Shown here piece by piece: positions 43,515 through 54,409 of a stretch of DNA of 64,000 bases. The position numbers were made by a program, and so were the translations under genes. Each line of letters starts with the position of its first letter. Within the stretch, counting starts at the first letter, position 1. This DNA comes from Saussurea involucrata (taxonomy: Eukaryota; Streptophyta; Magnoliopsida; Asterales; Asteraceae): positions 138,434,983 to 138,498,982 of the forward strand of contig CM066319.1 in assembly GCA_033807775.1 (NCBI GenBank), read 5' to 3'. A model generated the notes under the pieces. It did not search any database. It worked only from the letters and a program-made list of their open reading frames with translations, and had not been told where the DNA came from.

Positions 43515-45629
43515 CTAACCAGATTCTTTCTTGACAAGTTCATCAAGAGTGTCAGTGTCTAGGATCATCCAGTCAGGGAATATAACTCCCTGTTCCCTTC
43601 TTTTCTTTGCTTCGCGATAGATGTGGGGTTTCAGGAGTTGTCCGATGAGACTTTGTTTGTACTCGCACCAGTATAATAAATCTCTGAGTTGTTCGATAGG
43701 AGTTTTGTATAACTCAGAGATGCGTTGAAAGCATTCACGACCATTGAAGTCATAGAAGAAGATGCCATAAGGATTGCTGATTACTCTGCCAGGGAAGAAA
43801 GTTTCAGCAGGAGGTAGGGATACGTCAAGTCCAGAGAGATCAGGGGCAGGGCCAAGAACTGCTTCACGAGAGAATTCAATCCCTGTCTCGTTTCATATTG
43901 TCGGGCCAGGAGAGGAGGGGGTCTTCTTCTTTGGAGCAGCTCACTACTTTTGAAATTGTGGAGGAAAAGGAATATCAACCGCTGAGGAAGCCAAGTCGAT
44001 CTGTTTGTTTATTTCTTGTACGACATATGTTTAGAAAGTTGTGCGGGATCTTTGAATTGCTATTCTCATCTCCAACCATTCAGCGAGACTAAAGGTGTTT
44101 ATGGCTGACATATAGACAGTTCTGTTGTGGGCGTTTTCTCTGACTATTTGAACATTAACGATCGGTACCTTTATATTGTTTTTCAGAGCATATCTCCCTT
44201 TGACATTTACAGCTTTTATCCTTGAGGGATGTTGTCTGTAGTGGCACATCTTCTTACACCATTCAAGAGTGGTGCCACTGACTTTGGTCTTTTCCTGGTG
44301 GAGTGTCCAAAGAAATGGTAGGAGTAATGATGGTTGAGAAGAGGGTTTGGGTGAGGGGTTCAGCGTTGGATTCGCTGAGAAGTACTTCTTCAGTCCTTAG
44401 AGAGTCTGAAGGAGGGGGGGTTCGGTTCCAAGTTTATAACCTCAGCGTTTAGAGACGCTGAAGTCGGTATGGAAGGGATGGCTTTATCAGCTATGGCAGA
44501 GCGTACCACGGAACTATCCAACGGCTCTGGAGAAGAGTGAGCCGCGGAGTCTTCAGCCTGGAAAGGCTTGGGGGGTTGCTCCTTGGTTTTCTTGATCCTT
44601 TGAGCATCAAGAGGGGATTTAGAGGGTTTCCTTTTCTTGGAAGGAGTGGAGGTTGCAGCCCGGGTATCATCGGTTAGGATTACCGCTGAGGTGGCCACAG
44701 AAGTAGAAGAAGTGGGAGGTCTAAGAAGAGATAAGAGTTTAGAAAGACGTACCTCGTTTGGCAGGGGCTTGAAGTCAAGAACCTTAACGCCAACCTGAGA
44801 GAGTTTCAGGTCACCCACTTTTGGGTATGCGTCCCCAAGTCCATTTAGAAAGAGAACACTGACAAACCGGGGATATGGAACAGTTGTTGGTCTGTCAGCC
44901 GCATCCATCCTGAGCACCATATCGTTGTAGATGATTGTTGCCCAATCAATGTGAAGGCCCTTCAGCAGTGCATACCCCGTAGCCTGCTGAGGTTGTGATG
45001 CTTGGTCAGTTGACCCAGTTTTCGCTGTCAGGCAGTTGATCAAATGAGCGAAGATGAAGTTCATCACGCTGGGCATCTTTGATTTCTTGATGGCGGTCAG
45101 CTTCTTCTCAGGGTGTTCATCTCTCCCTGTTTCCCATACATACATCATTGCATCAAAAGAATGCAATCAGTGCTTCTCTATCAGCTAGGTTTTTGGGGTT
45201 TGGCAGAGGGATAAAGCGTTTTTCTTTGGAACTACCAGGAAGGTTCAGGGCACGCCTGATAGTACCAGGGGTGATCTTGGAAGTTCCATGTTTGGTGTCA
45301 CAAAGAATGACATCAAGCATTTTCTTTGGGTCTTTGGTTGAGGTTACCTGAGCTCTTCTGGCAGTATACCAGAACTAAGCTAGTAGTTTCCGATGAGCGG
45401 GGGGTGCAATGGTCAGAGCTGTCGATAGAGAACACGTTTTGAGAAAGTTTACAGCGTCATCAAGGTGTGTGACCTGCTTCTTTTGAGGGAAGTCGAAGAG
45501 AGCATATGGGTTGTTGCTTTGAAAGGTGACTTGCTCGAGTTTAAAAACAACCTAGGGAGCTTTTGTGAGTACAACACTTTCAGCAGTAGTGGGGGATTTA
45601 GCGGTAGGAGCTTCAGTAGTAGATGCCAT
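43515..45629 (-). pseudogene. copia b third ORF (post-pol, env-like position)
   Basis: Starts at the ATG at 45629 (MASTTEAPTAKSPTTAES). It has TAG stops after TKAP and after HRKLLA, then FWYTARRAQVTS and IRRALNLPG, an extra T in a T run near 45155, DAMMYVWETGRDEHP and FIFAHLINCLTAKTG. A Ser/Pro/Lys-rich segment (KKRKPSKSP) ends with the stop at 44390. Further conserved-looking pieces, NVKGRYALKNNIKVP (about 44180) and NPYGIFFYDFNGRE down to VKKESG at 43515, suggest about 700 residues originally. FWYTA, FRR-like and C-terminal patterns match the third ORF of D, so the proteins are homologous. The function is unknown. Confidence 0.72.
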
Positions 45630-46590
45630 TTCAGTTTATATAATATAAGAATGAAGAATATGAACAGAAGTTTCTTAAAATGGATAAAGTTCCAAAATAA
45701 GGATTTTTAGGATTTTGGTAATTTCTATTTAGAGAAAGAAATAGAAATTATGGTCTTTCTAGTTTTTGACAAAAAATCCAAAATCTAGTGAATGTCTTAT
45801 TTTCCAGTTTCCTTTTAAAGAAAGGATTCTGGAAAAATATATGAAGATACAAGTTTAAGATTTCTGTTTCACACTTGAAGAACAATCATGAAGATTGTGT
45901 TCATAAAATCATGAAGAGAAATGATTTCATTTTAAAAAGTTCTTTTGTTTGATCTTTTAGAAACAAGAATAAGACCGAAAACAAGTTTATTAGTTGCATA
46001 GTAAAAGAAATATTAATTTGTGTTGTTGAAGAAGATGAAGATGAACAGATTCTTGAGTTAATATTTTGAATGCAACAGAGATTTCTTGCTTTGAAAGAGA
46101 TGATGTTCGCGTAAAAGGTAAAAATATAAACGCAATGGGTTTATATAGTGAGAGTAGAGAGAGAAAAACTATGAGCGGGAAAGTTTTTCATGATGACACG
46201 GACACGTCCCTTGAATTTGATTGGACAAGGAAGTCGAAACGGGTGAACGTGTCAGAGAAAACGTGCCATGGTTTATCCGTTTGATGACGTCACAAACGTC
46301 CTTTCATATTTTAAAGTGCCCCTAAGGTATTTGAAAAGTTCAGGGACATTTTGAAAAATAGAAGCACTGAATAGAAGTATCAGTGATAGTTTTATAGATT
46401 TCAAAGTATCGCTGAAAGGAAGAGATATTCAGCGATGCAATTTGTTTTGAAATCTTGCATTTATGCGAACGTCAGCGAGTAAGAGAGAACACACCTTGAT
46501 ATCAGTGAATCAAATTGTTCAGAGAGAAGGTAATTAATAGGGTTATACAAATTAGTTTTATCCCTGATCAAATGTGAACCGCTGAAGATT
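45630..46590. other. non-coding region between RNase H and third ORF of copia b
   Basis: About 960 bp, no recognisable coding sequence. The plus-strand ORF at 46066-46284 has no domain. TCAGCGA-type words recur near 46380-46500. This may hold the promoter or splice sites for the third ORF; nothing specific is visible. Confidence 0.5.
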
Positions 46591-48158
46591 TTACTCTTCT
46601 ATGTTCAGCATTCCAAGCTCGCTGATAAGAAAGTTAAATCTCGTCTCATCAAGAGGTTTGGTGAAAAGATTAGCTAACTGAAAGTCAGTTGGGATAAAAT
46701 GAAGTTCTATATCACCATTCATCACATGATCTCTGATAAAATGATACCTGATTTCGATGTGTTTGGTCTTTGAGTGTAACACTGGATTGTTGGCTATAGC
46801 GATGGCACTTGTGCTGTCGCAATAGATTGGATTTTTTGAGAGCTGAAGGTCATAGTCCAGTAGTTGATTTCTCATCCACAAGACCTGAGAACAACAGCTT
46901 CCAGCAGCTACGTACTCAGCTTCAGCGGTTGAGGTGGAAACTGAGTTTTGCTTTTTTACTTGTCCAACTCACCAGCTTTCCACCCAGGAGCTGACAGTCT
47001 CCTGTGGTGCTTTTCCTATCCAATTTGCATCCTGCAAAATCACTATCTGAATAGGCGATTAGATCAAACCCTGAGTCTTTGGGATACCAAAGACCTAGGT
47101 TAGGAGTACCCTTAAGGTAACGAAAGATTCTCTTTACAGCGATCAAGTGGGATTCCTTAGGTTCAGCTTGATATCGTGCACACAAACAGGTTGCATACAT
47201 AATATCAGGTCGGTTAGCTATATGATACAGAAGAGAGCCGATCATCCCACGGTACATCGTGACATTAACAGTTTTCCAGAAGGATCCTTGTTTAGTGTCA
47301 GCGGTGGTGCCATAGGGGTTTTCATAGCTGAGCTCTGAGTTAAATCAAATTTCTTCAGCAAATCTTTAACATACTTTCCCTGATGAATGAAAGTTCCTTT
47401 TTCATTCTGTTTGATTTGAAGACCAAGGAAATATGTTAGCTCACCCATCATACTCATTTTATATTCAGCTTTCAATCTATCAGCGAAACGAGTACAAAGG
47501 TCCGGGTTAGTGGAACCAAATATAATATCATCGACATATATTTGAACAAGAATAATATGACCTTTTACTTTCCTGAAAAATAGAGTTTTGTCGATTTTAC
47601 CTCGCTCAAATGTTTCGATTTGGAGATAAGAGGAGAGAGTGTCATACCATGCACGAGGAGCTTGCTTTAAGCCGTAAAGTGCCTTATCCAGTTTATAAAC
47701 ATAACCTGGATGTTTAGGATATGAGAATCCTGGAGGTTGTTCCACGTAGACTTCTTCCATCTGATAAACTTTCCATTGAGGAACGTTGACTTAACATCCA
47801 TCTGATAAACTTTGAAGTCTCTGTGTATTGCGTAAGCTAAGAATAGACGAATAGCTTTGAGTCTTGCCACTGGGGCGAATGTTTCGTCGTAATCTATACC
47901 TTCCTCTTGTCTGTATCCTTGAGCAACAAGTCGAGCTTTGTTGCGGGTTACAGTTCCTTGTTCATCCAACTTGTTTCGATAGACCCATTTAGTGCCTATC
48001 ACTAACTTTTCGGATGGATGAGGAACGAGCTTCCAAACTTTCTTTCTTTCGAATTCAGTCAGCTCTTCTTGCATAGCACTGACCCAGTTTGGATCTCTGA
48101 GGGCATCATCTATTTTCTTTGGTTCAATCAGAGAAATAAAGTTAACAAATAAAAACAA
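46591..48158 (-). pseudogene. copia b reverse transcriptase and RNase H
   Basis: Minus strand: DALRDPNWVSAMQEELTEF, TKWVYRNKLDEQG, ARLVAQGYRQEEGIDY and MDVKSTFLNG (48158-47667). A frameshift leads to EEVYVEQPPGFSYP and the catalytic IYVDDIIFGST (about 47540). A second frameshift near 47250 leads to YRGMIGSLLYHIANRPDI, YSDSDFAGCKLDRKST (RNase H Asp), and a third near 46920 to STAEAEYVAAGSC, YCDSTSAIAIANNP and LANLFTKPLDETRF, ending at 46591. RT and RNase H would both be complete apart from three frameshifts. Confidence 0.9.
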
Positions 48159-49936
48159 ATATTACCTGCACTTCATCGAGTCTGAACACCAGCGTTTGGA
48201 TTACCAAGAATTTGATCAATAGGGTGACTTATAGTCCATCGCTGAGCCGGAGCATAAGTAGCTGGTTCAACCTAAACTTCTGGAGGAGTTGAAGATTACG
48301 CTTCAGCAACTTCTAGTATATCATCCAAGAGAGGAAGAGGTTCAGATGTCATTTCATTCAATGATTGCTAAGAAGTAGATGGTATGTCTGAGATAGAAGG
48401 TTCAGAAGCAGGCATAGTGTTTATAGGAACAGTTGAGACCCATGATGTTTCAGCTTCACTAGTCTGCATGCTTGGGATGATGGTTGGATCATGATCTTCA
48501 GCGGGATGAGTATGAGATGGAGGAGTAGGAGCGTCTTCTGAATCACTAATATGAGAAAACATCCATTGATTCAGTTCTTCAGTATCAGCAGAAGGTTTAG
48601 AGTTCGCTGAACGGGATTCATCAAAAGTGACGTGGATAGTTTCTTCTACAGTTTTTCTTCTTCGATTGAAGACTCTGAAGGCTTTGGAGACTGAAGAATA
48701 TCCAAGGAAGATTCCATCATCAGCCTTAGGATCAAACTTCCCAAGGGCATCTCTGTTGTTCAGTATGAAACACTGACATCCAAAGATGTGAAGAAAGCTA
48801 ATTGAAGTCTTTCTCCCATGGAAAAGTTCATAGGCTGTCTTTTTTAATCTTTTGACAATCAGCGACCTGTTTTGAGTAAAACAAGCAGTGTTGACAGCTT
48901 CTGCCCAAAACTGAGTAGGTAGATGAGAATCGCTGAGCATTGAACGTGTAGCTTCGATAATAGTTCGATTTCTTCTTTCAGCGACTCTATTTTGTTGTGG
49001 TGTTCTCACTGAGGAAAAGTTGTGAGAAATACCCTTACTCTCAAAGAAGGAATCAAGATAACTGTTTTTGAATTCAATCCCATGATCACTCCTTATTGAG
49101 TGAACAGTCATGTTGTTCAGGACTTCCATTTTCCTGACAAAAGTGATGAGTTCTTCAGGGGTGTCACTATTAGAACGGAGAAACATTACCCAGGTATAGC
49201 GAGAGAATTCATCAACTATGACCAATGTAAATTTCTTTCCAGCGATGGATTGTTTGTTAACAGGGACAAACAAATCCATATGGAGAAGTTATAGAGGAGA
49301 TGACATTGAGGAAACTTGCTTAGATTTAAAGCTTGCCTTAGTTTGTTTCCCTTTCTCACACGCTGAACATAGAGACTCCTTAGCGTATGATTGTTGAGGT
49401 AAACCAGTAACCAACTCTTTTGAAGAAAGAGTATTTAGTGTCTTGAAGTTTAGATGAGAGAGCCTCTTATGCCATAGCCAGTTGGCATCAGATGAGGCTT
49501 TTGAGAAGAAACAGGAGTTCTCAGTGGTTGTAGAGTCCATGTCTATAACATAAACATTTTCCATACGGTATCCGCTGAGAGCTATCTTCTCCTTTTTGTC
49601 AGTGACAAAGCAGGATTCCTTAGTGAAAATCACGTTGTTATCCTTGTCACATAGCTGACTGACGCTTGGAAGATTATGCTTCAGTCCTTCAACATATGCG
49701 ACTCTTCTGAAGGGTGTTGTACCATTTGAGAGTACACCAAACCCTCGTGTATTGCCTTTTCTGTTTCCACCAAAGGTCACTGAGGGACCCTTCTCTTCCT
49801 TGTATTCAGTGAGCAGATTTTTCTTTCCAGTCATGTGTCTAGAGCATCCGCTATCAAGATACCAGATACCCTTCTTAACCTGAAAACAAAGGAAGATTAG
49901 TTTGACTTGGGAACCCATTTTACCAGGGGCCCACAC
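48159..49936 (-). pseudogene. copia b protease, pre-integrase and integrase
   Basis: Starts overlapping gag in another frame. Protease has WYLDSGCSRHMTG (DSGC, the usual form in this lineage). GAG-pre-integrase is LWHKRLSHLNF and CSACEKGKQ. A TAA near 49286 precedes HMDLFVPVNKQS (first Asp of integrase). D in IRSDHGIEFKN and E in TPQQNRVAERRNR follow, then FGCQCFILNNRD and the linker to 48368. Between 48368 and 48158 the linker to RT contains HPIDQILGNPNAGVQTR with stops. The catalytic triad is complete. Confidence 0.88.
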
Positions 49937-52278
49937 TTGTCAGTGGTGGTAGAGGAAGTGGAAGGTTCAACGATCTTCGCATCATCTGAAGATTCAGCTT
50001 CTGAACTATTCTTCACTTTGGTTAATTTCTTAACCTCAGTGGTAGATTTCACCTTAACCTGATTTGCACCAGGAATGGTCTTCTTTGCCTTGGGGGCATT
50101 GATCTTCACCTTAGCTAACTTTTCAGCTTTGGTGGCTATGGGGCACTTACTAGCAATGTGATCGGTAAGTCCACAGTGATAACATTTCCTATAGCTAAAA
50201 GTAGCTTTAGGACCATTTGCATGCTTAGCCGTTAATTTTAAATGAGCAGGGCCAGCACCAAGTATACCTTTGGCATTGGAAATGGGAGAAACAATCAGTT
50301 CTTCAAAATTCTTACCAATAATATCCACTCTGATTCTAGGAGTAGATCGCTGAATAAATCCAGGGATCTTGTTCTTAGAAGTAGAGGGATAAGTCACTGA
50401 AGCCTTAGAAGCATTCAGCTTTGGTACATAGGTACCCTTCTGAGGTTTTTGATTGAAAACTTTTTCTTTACCTTTATCTTTAAAGATTAAGGTAGGTTTT
50501 TCCTCAGGGATGGGAGTTTTAGAAGAGGAACACTGAGATGAGGAAGTGTCAGGGATAGAGGACACGATATTTCCAAACTTAAGCATGGAATGGTCAGTGG
50601 TAGGTTCTAGAGTATCAGCTTTGTAACCAAGACCACGTTTGTCACTCAGGGGAATCTGAGACTTTATTATCTCAGTGATCGTTGTTGAGGATTTACACCA
50701 TCCTTCAACAGTGGCCTTTTCCTCTTTTAATGCAGCGATAGCCTCTTCATGATCGATTTTAACTAACTGATTTATATGAACCTGATCTTTTAAATCTTCT
50801 TCAATTTTAGAAAGCTTTTCTATTTGAAGGTGACAATTTTTAAGTTGTTCAGCGAGATCAAGGTTTTGATTTTCAGCGACGGTTTTGCCATTCATGGCAT
50901 CATATAAATTTATAGTCAAGAGATCGATCTTTCGAAGACTATCAGCTTCATCAATATCTGAAATATTAGTGAAGAAAGAAGTTGATACCTTAGAGGTAGA
51001 AGATGAAGCAGAGGGAATTTCAGTTTGTTCTTCCTCTTCTTCGATTTTTTCCATGAGGCAGAGATTGGCCTCATCATCATCTTCAGAGTCAGATAATTCT
51101 TCTTCGTCAGAGGTAGCCCAGTCAAAGTCAGCCATCAGGCCTTTGCCTTTCTTCTTAAAGCTTTTCAGCTTTGCATACTTTTCTTTCAGCTTTTGATACT
51201 TGTCATCTCTAGCCCTGGGGTTAGAGGATTTCTTGGAGAAAGCTGAGGGTTTATAGACTTTCTTTGACCTGCATTCACTAGCAAAGTGTCCTACTTTCTC
51301 ACAGTTAAAGCAGGTAGCAGTAGCCTTATCAACAGGGGTTGATGTTTTTGGCTTGTCACTGAGTGCAAGGGGTTTGTTCCTTCTGAAATTATTCTTTCTG
51401 GCAAAACTCCTGAACTTATTAGATAGGAGTGTCATAGATTCTTCAAGATCTGAAGAGTCAGCATCTGATGAGCATTCAGAGTTAGTTTCTAACTCAGTGA
51501 CAGTGATAGTTGATTGCTGAGTGGAAGGTGACTCTGAGAGTGAAGCAACAGGTGTGCTTTTGGAATCTTTAACAAGATTATTCTTAAGATGACACGACTG
51601 CTCATGATTAAGCATAGTGCCATATAAGGTAGAGAGAGTCATAGATTTTAGATCCTTTGATAGCTTGAGACACATTGAATAACTGTCCCAGCTTTCAGGT
51701 AAACATTCTAAGAACTTTGTCAGAATTTCAAAGTTAGAATATTCCTTACCAACGGTTTTCAGATCAATAATTAAACAGTTAAACCGCTGATGTACTTCAG
51801 AGAGAGATTCATTCTTACCACAAATGAAGCTTTCGTATTGTCTTACCAGGTTGATCTTTCTTGAGTCCTGGACTTCAAACGTACCTTCATATTGAACACA
51901 GATTGTGTCCCACATGGCTTTGGAGGTTTTCAGGTTCATGACGGAATGGTAGACTTCGTCAGGAAGAGCCATGGAAAGAATGGATCTGGCTTTAGTGTCG
52001 AAAGCCACTTTCTTCTTGTCTTCATCAGACCAATTGTGAGGTTCCTTGGGAATGATTCTTTCAGGAATGGCAGCTCAAGTAGTAGTGCCTGGAACTTCAG
52101 GATCAATCCTAACAGGAATATATGGGACATTTTCGATGTAATAAGGCATAGTAGGGTCTACACCTTCTAAGAAGAGTATCATCCTATTTTTCCACAGATT
52201 AAAGTTATCTTTGGAAAATCTAGGGGGTTTTGCAAGAGAACCATTGTCGATATAGTTTGTGTTTGTGTTGGTAGCCAT
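49897..52278 (-). pseudogene. copia b gag, two zinc knuckles, one in-frame stop
   Basis: ATG at 52278 (MATNTNTNYIDNGSLAKPPR, with KDNFNLWKNRMILFLEGVD). A single TGA at 52075-52077 interrupts an otherwise open frame of 793 codons. UBN2-type core DTICVQYEGTFEVQ and LTKFLECLPESWDSY. Zinc knuckle 1 is CFNCEKVGHFASEC (about 51280-51320); knuckle 2 is CYHCGLTDHIASKC (about 50140-50180). Between them is an acidic stretch and a helical, probably coiled-coil, segment around LDLAEQLKNCHLQIEKLSKI. The length exceeds ordinary copia gag and suits Sirevirus-type gag. It forms particles and binds RNA. It ends GPLVKWVPKSN and overlaps the protease frame. Confidence 0.9.
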
Positions 52279-52344
52279 TGTGAGAAAATAGCAAGGAAGA
52301 GAAAAGATAATAGTATAAGCAAGATCTTGTTTATGAGGTTAAAC

Positions 52345-52361
52345 AACCTGCTCTGATACCA
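52345..52361 (-). other. primer binding site of copia b (tRNA-iMet)
   Basis: Minus strand TGGTATCAGAGCAGGTT, two bases after the 5' LTR end. Confidence 0.92.
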
Positions 52362-52363
52362 CT

Positions 52364-52771
52364 TGTTGGTCCCGAAAGGGTTATACAAGTTTGTAGAAAG
52401 GGGGGGGGGGGGGTTGAATACAAACACACGATTTTTACTTTCTACATTGTTTATTGATATTTATCAAACAATTTACAACTTGTTGCGGAACAAGATTAAG
52501 GATTAAACCTAATCTAAACAAGTTAAGGGATCATAAGTAAACAACTAAAACTTGTCAGCGATCATCAGTAAGACTGAACAGGCTCAAGGTTTGCTGATGA
52601 ACAGTTTCACTGAATGTGTAATTTAACGAGCATGAGTTTCATATCAGTGGTACTGTAGAGACAAAGTACTTATCAGCGACAGTGAAACTCTAATACATAT
52701 TGTCTACTTACAATGTTCACTAAGTATTTCTTAAAGAGTCATTATCAAATCACTGAGGGTTTGGATCAACA
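52364..52771 (-). repeat. 5' LTR of copia b with ~560-bp internal deletion
   Basis: Matches both ends of 42293-43257 but lacks the equivalent of 42454-43013. The join reads AAGTTAAG/GGATCATAAG, with AG microhomology in the intact copy. The missing part contains the TATA box. Confidence 0.92.
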
Positions 52772-52776
52772 TGTCT

Positions 52777-53059
52777 ATCCTCCAGATGGAAGGGGATCGA
52801 CCAGTGCACAGCCGACTTCCTACGTCTCTTCCATGCCATCTGCTACAACCGTCACATCGACTTCGCCTTGATCATCTGGCGCGAGCTAGTTCAGGCCATC
52901 TGGCAGATCGGCGGAATGAAGGAGAAGAAGTTCCTTCCTTACCCAAGATTCCTATCGTTGGCCATCCGTCAGCATATGGACGCGAATCAGAACATACCGC
53001 GGCGCATGAACCACCCGGTATGTCCTCCTTTTCACTTGCATTACCTAGTGATTCGTAAC
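52777..53059 (+). pseudogene. element D third ORF, part 2
   Basis: Continues part 1 in frame across the copia b insertion: after NRCL come SSRWKGIDQCTADFLRLFHA, then HIDFALIIWRELVQAIWQ and FLPYPRFLSLAIRQH. Parts 1 and 2 make 271 uninterrupted codons. The next codons are at 60700, across Tat-like element c. Block order matches that of copia b ORF3 (WYTA, RR-LP, then a helical HLI-type block). Confidence 0.78.
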
Positions 53060-53852
53060 TGTTAATGCCAAAAATCGTCCAGAAGGATAACTTAAGGTTG
53101 ATTGTGGAGCTTAACAATTAAAGATAGGAATCGTTCGACAAAGCAATGCGATAAAGACAAAAAAAGTAAATGAGACGAAAGATTTTGGTGACGCGGGAAA
53201 AACCTCAACGAGGAAAAAACCCGCGGACGACTTTGGATGTCGCCGCTGCACTATGATCGCCAAACAGAGGAGATGTCCTCATGTTTCAGGTGTCGAGAGT
53301 ACAGAGATTATAATACAAATGAAAGAAAGACTTTAAATGTAAAGTAAAACAGGTGTATCGAAGGTAAAAACTGGTGCGTCGTGTGTAGGAACTAAGCGTC
53401 GTGTGTGTAAATCGTGCGTCGTGAGCGATCTTTCGAGAGAGAATTCTTTGCTTCGAGTGTTCTTGAGAGTTCAGTTGTGTCAAGATGTCTGAGATGATGA
53501 TTGGGCCTTTGTATTTATAGTCTTCGAGCGCTTTAAATGATTCCTTAAAAGCTTCAAATAACGGTCGTAACTGACGCTGAGTTTAATGTTGTTAATGGCC
53601 CTCGTCGGTTATAGCCGTTGATCATCAATGACATTGACCCTACATTAAACAGTGAAAAGGTAACAGTAATATAGCATGTTAGTCGGTCGAGGTCGTGAGG
53701 TTCCATACGACGGTCGAGTATCGTGAGCAACTTTCGATTTTACTTTTGGTCAAACGATAAAGTGTTTATGATTTTGTCTCATCATGGAAAAGTGTAATAA
53801 ATGTTTTCCTTGTTTTGGTCGTGGTCGAGACTGGTGAAATTTTACCCAAACA
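53060..53852 (-). repeat. 3' LTR of element c
   Basis: TGTTAATGCCAAAAATCG to TTTACCCAAACA on the plus strand. It includes GGGAAAAACC and AAAACCCGC words and, on the minus strand, TATAAATA (53512-53519). Confidence 0.92.
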
Positions 53853-54132
53853 GTTTGCCCCCAAAATTTAAAAATAGAGTGGCAAATTCGAATTTTAAAT
53901 TTTTGTCAGTCGGACGTCTAGGGTCGTGACACGTGTCGAAAGTCGCTTTAGTTGCTTGGGAACTGGATCGGTCTAATTCCAACTGAATGAGAAGTCGAAA
54001 AGGGGAAAAGATCGTGATGTCATGCTGACGTATGATCGTGCTAAATAGCTGTAAATGCCAGGTGTCAACGATCCGTGTGGTCATACGAAAAGACATGAGC
54101 ACGTGTCAATCATCGGGTGACTCGACCTGACA
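53853..54132 (-). other. polypurine tract and flank of element c
   Basis: The minus strand has TTTTGGGGGCAAAC (about 53853-53868) directly before the LTR. The rest of the interval is non-coding and lies between the antisense gene promoter and the LTR. Confidence 0.7.
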
Positions 54133-54140
54133 CGATCGTT

Positions 54141-54150
54141 TACATAAATA
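54141..54150 (+). promoter_or_regulatory. possible TATA box of the antisense gene in element c
   Basis: TACATAAATA about 270 bp before the likely start codon at 54410, in a plausible place for a promoter driving the plus-strand gene against the element. Only a short AT-rich match, so weak. Confidence 0.4.
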
Positions 54151-54409
54151 GAGACATGCGGTGGATCTTTTCCATTCTACGCTTTTAGAGAGAGATTTCT
54201 TCTTGATTTTCTTGCCGTTTTTCGTCGATATTCTTTCCAAACCTGCAAGATTCTTTGATTCGATTAAGCAATTCGTGGTTTTAGAGCGCCTATATAAGGT
54301 ACGACCTCTTAGTCTTTGCATGAGACGTAAGTCAATTGCGAGGAAACCTAGGAAAAATTGGGATATCTGGGGCTTTTCAGATAGACAAATTTGGTTAACA
54401 GGTTTAGCG

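Larger units (their letters stand above)
42293..52771 (-). mobile_element. copia element b (Sirevirus-like), nearly complete
   Basis: Minus-strand element of 10.5 kb with TSD TGTCT (42288-42292, 52772-52776). The 3' LTR (42293-43257) is 965 bp; the 5' LTR (52364-52771) is 408 bp through an internal deletion. It carries a tRNA-iMet PBS, a long gag with two zinc knuckles, protease, integrase, RT, RNase H, a third ORF and a polypurine tract. All enzymatic motifs are recognisable but interrupted by single stops and frameshifts. It interrupts the third ORF of D between the codons for CL and SS. Confidence 0.94.

Noticed and set aside
44390..45166. Host gene with basic nuclear-type protein
   Set aside because: Lies inside copia b between RNase H and the 3' LTR, on the element strand, and matches the D third ORF layout.
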